Of a stretch of DNA of 64,000 nt, positions 1 through 10,096 are shown piece after piece. The stretch is from contig NC_019693.1 in assembly GCF_000317105.1 (NCBI RefSeq), forward strand, positions 1,488,001 through 1,552,000. Direction: 5' to 3'. Origin of the DNA: Oscillatoria acuminata PCC 6304. Lineage in GTDB: Bacteria > Cyanobacteriota > Cyanobacteriia > Cyanobacteriales > Laspinemataceae. Within the stretch, counting starts at the first letter, position 1. Every line of letters starts with the position of its first letter. The position numbers and the translations under genes are program-made. The notes beneath the pieces are model-generated. The model ran no database searches. It was not told where the DNA came from and saw only the letters and a list, made by a program, of their open reading frames with translations.

Positions 1-842
1 AACCGTTTACCCGGTCCAACCCCTGGGGGAAGCGTCATTTTCACCAACCCATCCAGGGTCGGCACTTCCACCGCCCCACCGAGGACTGCCTCACAGGGAG
101 AAATCGGCAGAACACAGTAGATATCCGCCCCTTCAACCTTAAAAAAACCGTGGGGGGCAACGGTGATTTTTAAATACAAATCCCCCCCATTCATGCCTTG
201 ACCCCGGAGACGAATCCGCTGACCCGTGACCATTCCTGTGGGCATGGTCACTTCCAGCGATCGGCCATCTTCTAGGCGAATCCGTTCCCGACCGCCGGTA
301 TAGGCTTTTTCCAGGGGTAAAGTCAGACGCGCTTCCACATCCCGGGGATTAGGACGCGCCGGAATGGTGTAGGCAGTTTTGCTACTGCGGGGTTGAAAGG
401 CATCGCGATCGCTGGTAGTAGTCGTGGTCCCTACCCCCACCCCAGCGGTCCGGGTTTCCCGACGTCCCAGCAGTTCATCTACAAAGCTGTCAAAATTGGC
501 ATATTCCGAGAAATTGCTGGAACTCTGAGGTTCCCGGGACGACCCTGCCGCAAAGGGATTGCTGCGACTGTTCCAGCTTGGGGGTCGCACCGCTGCGCGA
601 CCTTTAAATCCTTTCTTGCCCAAAAACCGACTAAATTCATCATATTGCGCCCGCTTGTTGGGGTCCGAGAGGACCTCATACGCTTCCGAAAGGTCCTTAA
701 ATTTTTCCTCGGCGACTTTATTGCCAGGATTGAGGTCTGGGTGATATTGCCTTGCCAATCGTCGGTAGGCTTTTTTAATCGACTCCGTAGAGGATTCTTT
801 CGTCAATCCGAGAATTTCGTAATAATTGCGCCAGTTCTGCAT
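1..842 (-). CDS. dnaJ: DnaJ-type co-chaperone (J-domain), 3' end outside window
   Basis: The reading frame starts at the ATG whose complement is 840-842 and runs off the left edge, so about 280 residues are visible. The N-terminus is a J-domain (YYEILGL, then YHPDLNPG with the HPD signature that stimulates DnaK ATPase, then AYEVLSDP and RAQYDEF). A Ser-rich linker follows, then the substrate-binding beta domains (ARLTLPLEKAYTGG, RIRLRGQGMNGGDLYL). I see no CxxCxGxG zinc finger, so it is a CbpA/DnaJ3-like type II/III J-protein. It lies 182 bp downstream of dnaK on the same strand, as in the cyanobacterial dnaK3-dnaJ3 pair. The missing C-terminus cannot be judged. Confidence 0.9.
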   Translation of the reverse strand, partial: MQNWRNYYEILGLTKESSTESIKKAYRRLARQYHPDLNPGNKVAEEKFKDLSEAYEVLSDPNKRAQYDEFSRFLGKKGFKGRAAVRPPSWNSRSNPFAAGSSREPQSSSNFSEYANFDSFVDELLGRRETRTAGVGVGTTTTTSDRDAFQPRSSKTAYTIPARPNPRDVEARLTLPLEKAYTGGRERIRLEDGRSLEVTMPTGMVTGQRIRLRGQGMNGGDLYLKITVAPHGFFKVEGADIYCVLPISPCEAVLGGAVEVPTLDGLVKMTLPPGVGPGKR

Positions 843-1024
843 ATCCGCGATTTTAGACGTTAGATTTTGGATTGTTATCAATTAGATGGACGGACGACCT
901 TGGAGTTATGGAGGGGACTGCGGTTGGGTTGCCGCTGCTACGGCTATAGGGGACCCTACCGAACCCCCCTTCCCCTCACCAAAGCGCGATCGCCTTTTCC
1001 AAAATCGTTCGCGCACGCTTGATT

Positions 1025-3250
1025 TTACAACCACTCTTCATCATCGTCATCCCAATCTTCATCCTGGTAGGGATTATTGTAACGGTTTGGGCTATTCGTA
1101 CCCGGAACCGAGGACCGTCCCCGGCGTCGGGTTCCGCGACTGTCTCCGGGATAGATTTCTCGCGGTTGGGAGGCGCGACTGTCTCCAGAATACAGGTCTC
1201 GGGATTGGGGTCCGCGACTGTCTCCAGAATACAGGTCTCGGGATTGGGGTCCACGACTGTCTCCGGAATACAGGTCTCGGGATTGGGGTCCGCGACTGTC
1301 TCCAGGATAGATTTCTCGCGGTTGCCGATAGGCTGTCTCGAAGAAATCATCTTTCACAGACCCTCGTTCCGGTCGGTCTTCGGTAAAAGCACGACGGATT
1401 GATCCAAAGATACTCTCTTCCTCTTCCGTCTCTTGAGTGCGCCGATAGATTTCCCGGTTCAATTCGTAGACTGCATCTTGAAGGTCAGACTGGGCTAAAT
1501 CAATTCCCCGTTCGTCCCCACGTTCTAAACTCTGGCGCAGATCTCGGATGGCGGTTTCAATCCGTCCGCGATGGGGGGCCACAAATTGGATGCCATAATC
1601 CAAGGTCGCCTCTCGGAGTTGACGTTCCGCTTGATAGGCTAATGCCTCGACTCGGTTGCGTTTTTCGACTCGTTCCCGGCGTTCGCGATCGACTTGGGCA
1701 TATTCATCAGCTTCCTGAATCATCCGCACCACTTCCGATTCGCTGAGGGTAGATGCCCCCTGAATCACGACACTCTGCTCTCGCCCGGTCATGCGGTCTA
1801 AGGCAGTCACCTGCAAAATTCCATTAGCATCCACATCAAAGGATACTTGAATTTGGGGAACTCCCCGAGGTGCTGGGGGAATTCCGGTCAATTTAAACCG
1901 TCCCAGGGATTTATTATCGGCAACCATTTCCCGTTCCCCTTGGACGATATGAATTTCTACGACGGTCTGATTATTCTCGGATGTGGAAAAGATATCAGAA
2001 CGCCGCACGGGAATGGTGGTGTTACGGGGAATTAATTTTTTCATCACCCCACCGATGGTTTCCAATCCCACAGAAAGGGGAGTGACGTCTAATAGCAGGA
2101 CATCGCGGATTTCTCCGGCGAGAATTCCCGCTTGGATGGCGGCACCGACGGCGACGACTTCATCGGGGTTGACGTTTTGATTGGGTTCGCGATCGATTAA
2201 GCTGCGGACCAGTTCTTTGACCAGGGGAATCCGGGTAGAACCGCCGACGAGGACGACTTCATCGATTTGGGCGGGGGTCATTCCTGCATCGGTGAATGCC
2301 CGCTTGAGGGGAATGCGAAGTCGTCGAATTAGGTCGCCGCAGAGGGCTTCAAATTGCGATCGCGTCAGTTTGGTTTCGAGATGTTTGGGTCCTTCTGCCG
2401 TGGCAGTGATAAAGGGCAGGTTAACATCGGTGACTTGCACCCCTGAAAGTTCAATTTTGGCTTTTTCCGCTGCTTCAATCAACCGCTGCAAACTTTGGCG
2501 ATCGCGTCGCAAGTCTACATCTTCTGTCGTCAGGAATTGCTCCGCCAGCCAGTCTACAATTTTCTTATCGAAATCATTGCCCCCCAACTGCGTATCCCCA
2601 GCAGTAGACTTCACCTCAAACACCCCATCCCCAACTTCCAGGATGGAAACATCAAAGGTGCCACCCCCCAAGTCAAAGACGAGAATGGTTTTATAATCAA
2701 GCTGGTCAAAACCATAGGCTAACGAGGCTGCCGTAGGTTCATTGATGATCCGCTTCACATCCAACCCGGCAATCCGTCCAGCGTTGCGGGTGGCCTGTCT
2801 TTGGGCATCGTTAAAATAAGCCGGAACGGTAATCACAGCGCCGGTTACGGGTTCTCCCAGATAGCGGCTGGCTTCATCCACCAATTTCCGTAAAATCATC
2901 GCCGAGACTTCTTCGGCGGAGAAGTCTTTTTTCAGACGGGGACATTTAATTTTGATATTGTCCTCTTCATCGCGCCGAATCGTGTAAGGAACGCGCTTGG
3001 AGTCCGAGGAAAGTTCCGCATAGCGGCGGCCCATAAACCGCTTGAGGGCATAAAAGGTATTTTGGGGATTGAGCACTGCTTGCCGACGGGCCATTTGCCC
3101 CACCAGCAGTTCCCCTTCTTTGCTAAAACCGACCACGGAGGGAGTGGTCCGCGTTCCTTCTGCATTGGCAATCACCACCGGCTTGCCTCCCTCCATTACT
3201 GCGACCACTGAGTTTGTTGTCCCCAGGTCAATGCCGACTACTTTGCCCAT
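1025..3250 (-). CDS. dnaK: Hsp70 chaperone DnaK, DnaK3-like with repetitive C-terminal tail
   Basis: 741 residues, longer than the usual 630-640 of DnaK. The ATPase domain (residues 1-380) has the phosphate loops GIDLGTTNS and [10 protein letters not shown] and the adenosine motif VGGSTRIP; the substrate-binding domain follows ([14 protein letters not shown]). The extra C-terminus has five 13-residue units of the type [13 protein letters not shown] (about residues 645-705, DNA 1136-1318), then a basic stretch and an acidic end, DDDDEEWL. A long C-terminus and a neighbouring J-protein gene are features of the cyanobacterial DnaK3 group, reported to associate with thylakoid membranes. The K3 assignment is an inference from length and synteny. 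Confidence 0.95.
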   Translation of the reverse strand: MGKVVGIDLGTTNSVVAVMEGGKPVVIANAEGTRTTPSVVGFSKEGELLVGQMARRQAVLNPQNTFYALKRFMGRRYAELSSDSKRVPYTIRRDEEDNIKIKCPRLKKDFSAEEVSAMILRKLVDEASRYLGEPVTGAVITVPAYFNDAQRQATRNAGRIAGLDVKRIINEPTAASLAYGFDQLDYKTILVFDLGGGTFDVSILEVGDGVFEVKSTAGDTQLGGNDFDKKIVDWLAEQFLTTEDVDLRRDRQSLQRLIEAAEKAKIELSGVQVTDVNLPFITATAEGPKHLETKLTRSQFEALCGDLIRRLRIPLKRAFTDAGMTPAQIDEVVLVGGSTRIPLVKELVRSLIDREPNQNVNPDEVVAVGAAIQAGILAGEIRDVLLLDVTPLSVGLETIGGVMKKLIPRNTTIPVRRSDIFSTSENNQTVVEIHIVQGEREMVADNKSLGRFKLTGIPPAPRGVPQIQVSFDVDANGILQVTALDRMTGREQSVVIQGASTLSESEVVRMIQEADEYAQVDRERRERVEKRNRVEALAYQAERQLREATLDYGIQFVAPHRGRIETAIRDLRQSLERGDERGIDLAQSDLQDAVYELNREIYRRTQETEEEESIFGSIRRAFTEDRPERGSVKDDFFETAYRQPREIYPGDSRGPQSRDLYSGDSRGPQSRDLYSGDSRGPQSRDLYSGDSRASQPREIYPGDSRGTRRRGRSSVPGTNSPNRYNNPYQDEDWDDDDEEWL
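1136..1318 (-). repeat. 39-bp in-frame tandem repeat in dnaK
   Basis: Four to five copies of a 39-bp unit encode the 13-residue repeats of the DnaK tail. The central copies are nearly identical at the DNA level, while the outer copies (starting REIYPGDSR) have drifted. Near identity over a whole-codon period suggests recent expansion by slippage or unequal recombination that keeps the frame. Confidence 0.9.
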
Positions 3251-3840
3251 GCTGTTGTCTCCACCTCTCGTGTTTTACTGCTTGGATTAACAATTAAACT
3301 GATTTTGGGTTGGTTGGCTCGTTGGAACTTTTTACAAGAAGCGATCGCCACAGCCAGTGGCGACATAACAGTTAACCCTAAGTTGCAATACTCAGGATAT
3401 TGCTTTCTGACTTTATTCTATCTTGCGGCAGCACTGTAGGGGTTTTGGCCTCAGTCAGCGCAACTCTTCTGCTGGGTGGCTGGGAAAACCCCAAGCCTTC
3501 CCCTTCTCCAAGCCAATCCTAGGACTGGGTACAGTTTTAGACTCAATCCCCAGAATATCGGCTTTTTCTCGCTTGAGGGAGTTGACTTTTTCTCTTCAGT
3601 CGGTTTTCGGGGGCTAAACTAGAGGTTGAGGAGTGTTGCCGATCGCCTCGGTGGAGGGGGTTGGCAGGCAAGTAGAAAGATTGATGGTGTGAGGGGCGAG
3701 ACTGACCGCTTCCCGGTTTCTTTCCTGGATGCCGTACAAAGGGTACGGTTTGTGACCCGTTTGGGGTTCATTCAGGACAGATAGCTGGAGGAAGGTCAGT
3801 CACGAATCGACGTTAACGCATTATTCCCAGGAGTTGGAAA
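3251..3840. other. Intergenic region between divergent dnaK and HTH gene
   Basis: 590 bp without a convincing gene. It should hold the dnaK promoter on the minus strand and the promoter of the small HTH gene on the plus strand. I see no CIRCE-type inverted repeat. A short inverted repeat (CCGTACAAAGGGTACGG, near 3730-3746) and an AGGAG ribosome-binding site just before 3841 are the only recognisable signals. Confidence 0.5.
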
Positions 3841-4104
3841 ATGTCGTCGTTTGGATATTTTCGCCTAAAACCCCGGCCCGAACATATTCGGGCTGTACTT
3901 GAAGCGTTGAAGCAACAAGATGCGATCGCCCCACAAGAGTTGGCTAAATTGTCTGGATTGACGTTAACTCAAGTCAAATGTGCCCTGAGTGAATTAGAAC
4001 TCAGGGCAAAAATCAAAATTCTCCGTCGCGATTCTACCCCCCGGGTCCGCGTTACCTTAGTGAAGCGATCGGAATCTAACAGTCCGGACCTCAAAACTTG
4101 TTAG
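3841..4104 (+). CDS. Small winged-helix-like HTH protein
   Basis: 87 residues from an ATG preceded by AGGAG. Residues 14-60 read as a compact helix-turn-helix or winged helix: an N-terminal helix (EHIRAVLEALKQQ), then APQELAKLSGLTLTQVKCALSELELRAKIKIL, the pattern of MarR/DtxR-like wings in which a second helix sets up a recognition helix. A basic C-terminus follows (RRDSTPRVRVTLVKR). There is no sensor domain or cofactor motif. It is probably a small DNA-binding regulator; the target is unknown. A good terminator follows at 4185. Confidence 0.7.
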   Translation: MSSFGYFRLKPRPEHIRAVLEALKQQDAIAPQELAKLSGLTLTQVKCALSELELRAKIKILRRDSTPRVRVTLVKRSESNSPDLKTC

Positions 4105-4184
4105 TCCATTTCGCAATTGTCGGAGTCTGGATTGAGTCTTGAAAAGTTTAGACCCCTGACCTATTCAGTAGCATATCGCACAGA

Positions 4185-4229
4185 AGGCGGCGTCGGGATT
4201 TCCCTAATCTCGGCGTCGCCTCTTTTTTA
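4185..4229 (+). terminator. Rho-independent terminator after the HTH gene
   Basis: A 15-bp stem (4185-4199 with 4207-4221), with three G-U wobble pairs and a 7-nt loop, is followed by CTTTTTTAT. It lies 80 bp past the HTH stop and isolates this single-gene unit. Confidence 0.75.
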
Positions 4230-4725
4230 TCCGGCTTCACAAGGGCTGCGATCGCTTGCAGCCCTTGTGAGCAAAATACGACCACTTCTGGGAGTGGCTA
4301 TCTAACAATTTTTCCTTTTATAGATAAAAACTGCCCATTCATTTCAGGGAATATATGGAGGCGATCGCCTCACCCTGAGTTATAATCCAAACAACGCATT
4401 TCTACCCGTCCATCAAACCAGTCCATCGAATTTTTCCCGAAATTTCTCTGTCACTCGGTTAGCTATATCTCCAGCACTTTTTCAAGGTCTGATTTTTTTG
4501 GGGTCGCGATAGAGGCAGGATAAGACACAGATAGGTCCAAAAACCCGTTTTTGGCCCAGAGAGAGTGTTAAATTGCAGAGGGTATAAAACCCCGGCTTCT
4601 AGCTTTTACGGTAACTGCATCTTAGGGGTAACTTTCACCCATCTCAATATGTAGTCTAATTTTCTGACTACAAATTATTTGTTCAAGGGAATCTGTTCCG
4701 GAATTTTTTACTATTCTGTAAAACC
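4230..4725. other. Non-coding stretch upstream of the VanW-like gene
   Basis: About 500 bp with no supported gene. It has an inverted repeat around AAGGGCTGCGATCGCTTGCA and its echo CAGCCCTTGTGA (about 4240-4270) and several HIP1 octamers. The last 100 bp are AT-rich and probably carry the promoter of the next gene. Its ATG has no clear Shine-Dalgarno site. Confidence 0.4.
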
Positions 4726-5541
4726 ATGAAAACCCCACGATTCAAATCATTTTCCAGATTTAAACTGACCCCTTTTTTCAACAATTTCAAACAAAATATC
4801 CCCCCTTCTTTCAAGCGAAAAGGGAAACTTACTCAAAGATATACCTCTGATTTTTTCACAGGTAAATTAGGTAAATTCGTGAAGTTATCAATGCTCAATA
4901 CAGAAGTATTAAATTTATTTAAAACTCAAATTAGTATCCGTCAAGCTATTCCAAACAATAGCTATTTAGAAAATAAAAAACATAATTTAGCCACAGCGAT
5001 CGCCTGCATTGAAAATATCCCCATCCAACCGGGTCAAATTTTTTCATTTTGGCATTTAGTCGGAGAACCCAGCCAACAAAAGGGATACCTAGAAAGTCGG
5101 GCGATCGTCAACAATCAACTTAAATATGATTTTGGCGGCGGTTTATGTCAGCTACCCGGACTCCTATATGTTTTAATCCTCAAAGCTGGTTTAAATGCCC
5201 TAGAACGCCATCCTCATTCCAAAGATATCTACACCGAAGAAACCCGCTTTGCCCCATTGGGTTCCGATGCTACAGTGGTTTATGGATACAAAGATTTTCG
5301 ATTTCAAAATACCTTATCCGTTCCCCTCTGTTTCCGCTTCACCCTCCTGGATGAAGCCATTATTGCTGAACTCTGTTCCACTCAACCCCTGGAAGAATTT
5401 AGCGTAGACTTTAAAGTAGAACAATTACCGGGGGGAATTAAGCAAGTGGAAACCCTCCGCTATTCTGAACTCACCGACTCCCTAGAAAAAATCAATATAA
5501 CAATTTATCCCCCCTTGGACCCCGATGCTGCTTCCTTGTAG
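4726..5541 (+). CDS. VanW-like domain protein
   Basis: 271 residues. The centre matches the VanW family: IPIQPGQIFSFWHLVGEPS, then YDFGGGLCQLPGLLY (G137-C141 region) and ALERHPHSKDIY. VanW was named from a vancomycin-resistance cluster and its biochemical role is not established; the fold is related to cell-envelope proteins. No signal peptide is evident; the N-terminus is basic and Phe-rich (RFKSFSRFKLTPFFNNF), possibly membrane-associating. The gene is more AT-rich than its neighbours and uses many AAA/TTT codons, which hints at transfer. It sits alone in front of the modification block; a functional link is not shown. Confidence 0.75.
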   Translation: MKTPRFKSFSRFKLTPFFNNFKQNIPPSFKRKGKLTQRYTSDFFTGKLGKFVKLSMLNTEVLNLFKTQISIRQAIPNNSYLENKKHNLATAIACIENIPIQPGQIFSFWHLVGEPSQQKGYLESRAIVNNQLKYDFGGGLCQLPGLLYVLILKAGLNALERHPHSKDIYTEETRFAPLGSDATVVYGYKDFRFQNTLSVPLCFRFTLLDEAIIAELCSTQPLEEFSVDFKVEQLPGGIKQVETLRYSELTDSLEKINITIYPPLDPDAASL

Positions 5542-5666
5542 GGTGTTCGTCGTATCCAATCCGAAAGGCGATCGCTTTCCCACACCGGGTATTTTGGTCC
5601 AATTTGTGGGATACTCTATAACAGAGTAGCCTGAAACCCTATCTGACGTCTACCCAGGTTTAAACC

Positions 5667-8363
5667 ATGTCAAATTCTGCCGAAAAACTTCAGACCTTTA
5701 TCACCTACTGTCAGCAACATATCAAAGGCGACGAGAAAGGAGAGGCACAAGTCTTTTTAGACCGTTTCTTTCGGGCATTTGGTCATGAAGGGGCATTAGA
5801 AGCCGGTGCCAGTTATGAGGAACGAGTTAAAAAAGGTAGCAAAACTGGCAAAACTGGGTTCGCCGATTTGGTATGGAAACCTCGGGTTTTGATTGAGATG
5901 AAAAAACGCGGGGAAAAACTTCAAAAACATTATTCCCAAGCGTTTGATTATTGGACCCGCTTAGTTCCCGATCGCCCGCGCTATGTCATCCTCTGTAACT
6001 TTGATGAGTTTTGGATTTTTGATTTTGATATCCAACTTGATACTCCCATCGATATCATCAGTTTACAACAATTACCCGAACGCGCCGGGGCGTTCACCTT
6101 CATGGAGTTGGAAAACCGAACGCCGGTTTTTAATAACAATCAAGTTGAAGTCACTGAACGCGCCGCCCGACGCTTAGGAGAGTTATTTATAGAACTCAAA
6201 AAAACTGGAAACCGTCGGGGATTCACTGAATCAGTCGCGCAACGATTTATTCTGCAATGTGTGTTAGCCATGTTTGCAGAAGACAGAGGACTCTTACCCC
6301 GGGATTTATTTATTTCTTCGGTGCAGAACTGCTTGAATGGGGCAAGTTCTTACGACATTCTCGGCGGCTTATTCCGAGAAATGAATACACCGGGCATCAC
6401 AGGTGCAGGACGATATAAAGGGGTAGATTATTTTAATGGCGGCTTGTTTGCTGTCATTCATCCGATTGAATTAACTCGGGAAGAGTTACAATTTCTGGAT
6501 GTTTCAGCGAGGGAAGATTGGAGTCAAGTTAGACCCGCTATTTTTGGGAATATATTTGAGGGGTCTGTGAATGAAACCGAACGTCATACCTACGGCATTC
6601 ACTACACCTCAGAAGCAGATATCATGAAAATTGTCCGCCCGACCATTAGCCGGTATTGGGAGGACCGAATCGAAGCGGCTACCACCATTCCCGAACTGAA
6701 TGGCTTACAAATGGAATTGCAAAGCTATCGCGTTCTTGACCCGGCTTGTGGTTCGGGTAATTTTCTCTATATTGCTTATCAAGAATTGAAGCGCATCGAA
6801 CAGCTATTATTGGAAAAAATAGCCAGCCGTCGCAAGTCTCCTCGGGAACAGTTAGAAATTGGCTTTGTCACGCCATTACAGTTTTATGGCATGGATACCA
6901 ATCCTTTCGCGGTGGAGTTGGCAAGAGTCACTCTGGCGATCGCCCGCAAGGTGGCGATCGATAAGTTTGGATTGACCGAAGACCCTCTCCCCCTGGATAC
7001 TTTAGATAAAAATATCGTCTGCCAAGATGCTTTGTTTAACCAATGGCCGAAAGTTAATGCTATTATTGGTAATCCACCCTTTTTAGGCGGAAAACATTTA
7101 AGAATCAACCTGGGTGATGACTATATTGATAGGGTTTTTGCTCGCTTTCCAGATGTTAAAGATTCGGTTGATTTCTGTGCATACTGGTTCCGGTTAGCTC
7201 ATGATCGCCTCAACGATACAGGTCGGGCGGGATTAGTCGGCACTAACTCAGTGAGTCAGGGAAAAAGCCGGGTGGCAACGTTAGACTATATTACCCAAAA
7301 TGGGGGTTACATTCACGAAGCTGTTTCCTCTCAACCCTGGTCCGGTGAGGCGAATGTTCATGTTAGTCTCATTAACTGGATGAAGGAAGAACCCCATCAA
7401 TATTATTTAGATAATAGTCTCGTTTTTTTTATCAATCCTTCCCTACAATCTACCATCAATGTATCTCAAGCGGTCAGATTAAATGTTAATAAAAACAGGT
7501 GCTTTCAAGGAGTAATTCCTGTGGGCAAAGGTTTTGTGGTGACTGAAAAAGAAGTCAAAACTTGGATCAAATCTGACCCCCAGAATCAAAAAGTTCTCAA
7601 ACTGTTCTCAATGGGTTTAAATCTGGCTAAGAATCCACAAGGTAAACCAGACCGTTGGATTGTTGATTTTAATGATATGACGATTGAAGATGCCAGCGAT
7701 TATATTTTACCTTTTGAACATATTCAAGCAACAGTTAAGCCAGAACGAGATAAGAATAGAGATGCCAAATCGAGAACGTACTGGTGGAGATTCCTACGCC
7801 ATCGCTCTGAAATGAGAAATGAAATCGCCTCTCTCTCCCATTATTTCACGGTTCCCCGAGTATCAAAATGGGCGATATTCATCCCTGCACCTTTAACTTG
7901 GCTACCTGGCGATAAATCTGTAGTGGTTGCCTCGGATGATTTTTATGTGTTTGGAATTTTAACCTCAACTATCCACCGAACTTGGATGCACGCGCAAAAA
8001 TCCACTCTAAAATCTGATATCGCTTACACTCATAACACCTGCTTTGAAACCTTCCCTTTTCCCCAAACCCCTGATCCCAAACTGGTTAAATCTATTCGCG
8101 ACAGTGCACAAAAACTCCATGACTATCGCACTCAACAAATGGAATCTAAACAGTGGGGAATCACGCAACTGTATAATAAATTCTTTCACCAACCTACCAG
8201 CCAACTGTTTAAACTCCACGCACAACTGGATCAACTGGTGATGCAAGTCTATCGCTTTAATGAAACCGACAATATTTTGGAGAAGTTGCTGAAACTCAAT
8301 GTAGAACTGGCAAAAAAAGAACAACGCGGTGAGTTCGTTTTAGGACCCCAAGCACCGGATTAA
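5667..8363 (+). CDS. Single-chain restriction-modification enzyme (type IIG/IIL, MmeI-like)
   Basis: 898 residues, close to the MmeI family size of about 900. The N-terminus has a PD-(D/E)XK-type nuclease site: D67 (FADLV) and E77-M-K79 (LIEMKK). A helical connector follows, then a gamma-type N6-adenine methyltransferase: the SAM-binding motif DPACGSGNF at residue 358 and the catalytic NPPF at residue 469. Residues from about 600 onward would be the target-recognition domain. Such enzymes cut and methylate with one polypeptide and need no separate S subunit. The reading frame is intact. The cytosine methyltransferase gene starts 48 bp after its stop. Confidence 0.85.
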   Translation: MSNSAEKLQTFITYCQQHIKGDEKGEAQVFLDRFFRAFGHEGALEAGASYEERVKKGSKTGKTGFADLVWKPRVLIEMKKRGEKLQKHYSQAFDYWTRLVPDRPRYVILCNFDEFWIFDFDIQLDTPIDIISLQQLPERAGAFTFMELENRTPVFNNNQVEVTERAARRLGELFIELKKTGNRRGFTESVAQRFILQCVLAMFAEDRGLLPRDLFISSVQNCLNGASSYDILGGLFREMNTPGITGAGRYKGVDYFNGGLFAVIHPIELTREELQFLDVSAREDWSQVRPAIFGNIFEGSVNETERHTYGIHYTSEADIMKIVRPTISRYWEDRIEAATTIPELNGLQMELQSYRVLDPACGSGNFLYIAYQELKRIEQLLLEKIASRRKSPREQLEIGFVTPLQFYGMDTNPFAVELARVTLAIARKVAIDKFGLTEDPLPLDTLDKNIVCQDALFNQWPKVNAIIGNPPFLGGKHLRINLGDDYIDRVFARFPDVKDSVDFCAYWFRLAHDRLNDTGRAGLVGTNSVSQGKSRVATLDYITQNGGYIHEAVSSQPWSGEANVHVSLINWMKEEPHQYYLDNSLVFFINPSLQSTINVSQAVRLNVNKNRCFQGVIPVGKGFVVTEKEVKTWIKSDPQNQKVLKLFSMGLNLAKNPQGKPDRWIVDFNDMTIEDASDYILPFEHIQATVKPERDKNRDAKSRTYWWRFLRHRSEMRNEIASLSHYFTVPRVSKWAIFIPAPLTWLPGDKSVVVASDDFYVFGILTSTIHRTWMHAQKSTLKSDIAYTHNTCFETFPFPQTPDPKLVKSIRDSAQKLHDYRTQQMESKQWGITQLYNKFFHQPTSQLFKLHAQLDQLVMQVYRFNETDNILEKLLKLNVELAKKEQRGEFVLGPQAPD

Positions 8364-8411
8364 ATAAAACAGAATAATGGTAAACTAGAGATCTGATCGC
8401 CATTCGCATTT

Positions 8412-9716
8412 ATGAACCCCCAAACTAGACCCATTGCTGTAGATTTATTTGCCGGTGCAGGGGGGATGACCCTGGGTTTTGAACAGGCGGGTTTTGACGT
8501 GCTCGCAGCAGTGGAAATTGACCCGATCCATTGTGCCACCCATGAATATAATTTTCCCCAATGGAAAGTTTTGTGCAGAAGTGTGGTAGAGGCAACCGGG
8601 GACCTGATTAGAACTCAGTCGCAAATCGGCAGCCGCGAGATTGATGTGGTTTGCGGAGGTCCCCCCTGTCAAGGCTTTTCCCTGATGGGTAAACGCGCTT
8701 TAGATGACCCGCGCAATTCCCTGGTATTTCACTTCATCCGCATTGTGACGGAACTTCAACCGAAATATTTCGTAATGGAAAATGTTCGCGGATTAACCAT
8801 CGGTCCACATAAACAGCTTTTAGACGAAGTTATCGATAAATTTCATGACTCTGGTTATCAGGTTCTGACTCCCTATCAAGTTTTGAATTCAGCACATTAT
8901 GGTGTTCCCCAAAATCGAGAACGTCTCTTTTTAATCGGATGTCGCGAGGGATTATCTTTACCTGACTATCCCACCCCCATTACTAATCCTCCGGGATGCA
9001 AGAAGTTACGCCAGTTATCGGATCTGCCGGCAACGCCAACGGTTTGGGAAGCGATTCAAGATTTGCCGAGGGTAGAAGACTATTCTGAATTGCTCGATCG
9101 CGATTGGCTTGTTTATACCTACCACCTCGCAAGTGCTTATGGAGTTCAGATGCAAGGACTCTCTGAATCTTCTCACAATTACGCCTATCCCCGGGAGTGC
9201 GATCGCAGCATTCTCACCGGCAACCATCGCACTCAGCATACCCAACCCGCGATCGACCGCTTCAAAGAGACCCTACCGGGCAAATCCGAACCAGTCAGTC
9301 GCTTCCACAAGCTAGACCCCAAGGGATTATGTAATACATTAAGAGCAGGAACCCCCAGCAACCGGGGTGCTTATACTTCCCCTCGTCCCATTCATCCGTT
9401 TGAACCCCGTTGTATTACCGTTCGTGAGGCGGCGCGTCTGCACTCTTACCCCGATTGGTTTCGTTTCCATGTCACCAAATGGCACGGATTCCGCCAAATA
9501 GGGAATTCTGTTCCCCCACTCTTAGCGAAAGCGGTTGCCGCCGAGATTATCCAGGTGTTAGGAATAGCACCGATTTCCCCCTCTGTCCCGAAACAACTGG
9601 AAAATCCAGAGTTGCTAAAACTGCCGATGTCTGCCGCAGCAGCACAATATCACGTTGATCCGCACACCATCGAACCGCGATCGCGCCGAGCCTCAACCCC
9701 TAAAACATCAGTATAA
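8412..9716 (+). CDS. DNA (cytosine-5-)-methyltransferase, candidate HIP1/CGATCG enzyme
   Basis: 434 residues with the ordered C5-methyltransferase motifs: I (DLFAGAGGMTLGFEQAG), IV (GGPPCQGFS, catalytic C86), VI (E123-N-V), VIII (PQNRERLF), IX region (LCNTLRAG) and X (QIGNSVPPLLA). The variable target-recognition region is about residues 190-310. From memory it resembles the widespread cyanobacterial methyltransferase M.Ssp6803I, which modifies CGATCG, the core of the HIP1 octamer so common in this window; the tail SAAAAQYHVDPHTIEPRSR supports this. That identification rests on recall, not alignment. No cognate restriction gene for a C5 site is adjacent, so it may act as an orphan enzyme. Confidence 0.9.
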   Translation: MNPQTRPIAVDLFAGAGGMTLGFEQAGFDVLAAVEIDPIHCATHEYNFPQWKVLCRSVVEATGDLIRTQSQIGSREIDVVCGGPPCQGFSLMGKRALDDPRNSLVFHFIRIVTELQPKYFVMENVRGLTIGPHKQLLDEVIDKFHDSGYQVLTPYQVLNSAHYGVPQNRERLFLIGCREGLSLPDYPTPITNPPGCKKLRQLSDLPATPTVWEAIQDLPRVEDYSELLDRDWLVYTYHLASAYGVQMQGLSESSHNYAYPRECDRSILTGNHRTQHTQPAIDRFKETLPGKSEPVSRFHKLDPKGLCNTLRAGTPSNRGAYTSPRPIHPFEPRCITVREAARLHSYPDWFRFHVTKWHGFRQIGNSVPPLLAKAVAAEIIQVLGIAPISPSVPKQLENPELLKLPMSAAAAQYHVDPHTIEPRSRRASTPKTSV

Positions 9717-10096
9717 TAGCAGTTAGAAACCAGATTTCTTGTCCCACTTACTCACTACTCAGAACTTATATCAAGTCTGTTAAATTCACCTAAAAAAACA
9801 TTTCCTCCTCTTCTCCCCCTTCCAGCAATAAAAAAATTTCCTTATTCTCCCTCTCCTTTTAGGAGAGGGCCGGGGAGAGGTGGGAAGGGGGTTGGGGGGT
9901 TAGGTCCCTCTGGGCGCGCAATACCAGTCCATTTGATCTCTATACTCGCCCCCAGATGGGCCGGTTCATCAATTTAAGGCCCCACTCCCTCTGCTGGTGT
10001 GAAACCGTCCAAAAAAATAGGGTCCGGCCCTCGAACAGGCGAGGGCATCGGTTGCTTGATAGCTACTCCACACTCTGACGCCACTTAATGACCAGA
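9717..10096. other. Intergenic repeat region after the methyltransferase
   Basis: 380 bp between convergent genes, with no gene. At 9845-9912 lies a degenerate copy of the palindromic core found at 28538 and 53680: a CCCTCTCC...GGAGAGGG hairpin followed by the tract ending GGTTGGGGGGTTAGGTC. I see no terminal inverted repeat or direct repeat around this copy. Confidence 0.6.

Noticed and set aside
393-863. Plus-strand open frame of 156 codons over the dnaJ region
   Set aside because: It is antisense to the clearly coding J-domain frame and has no family sequence or ribosome-binding site.
976-1402. Open frames with repeated residues in several frames over the dnaK 3' end
   Set aside because: They are products of the 39-bp tandem repeat read in other frames.
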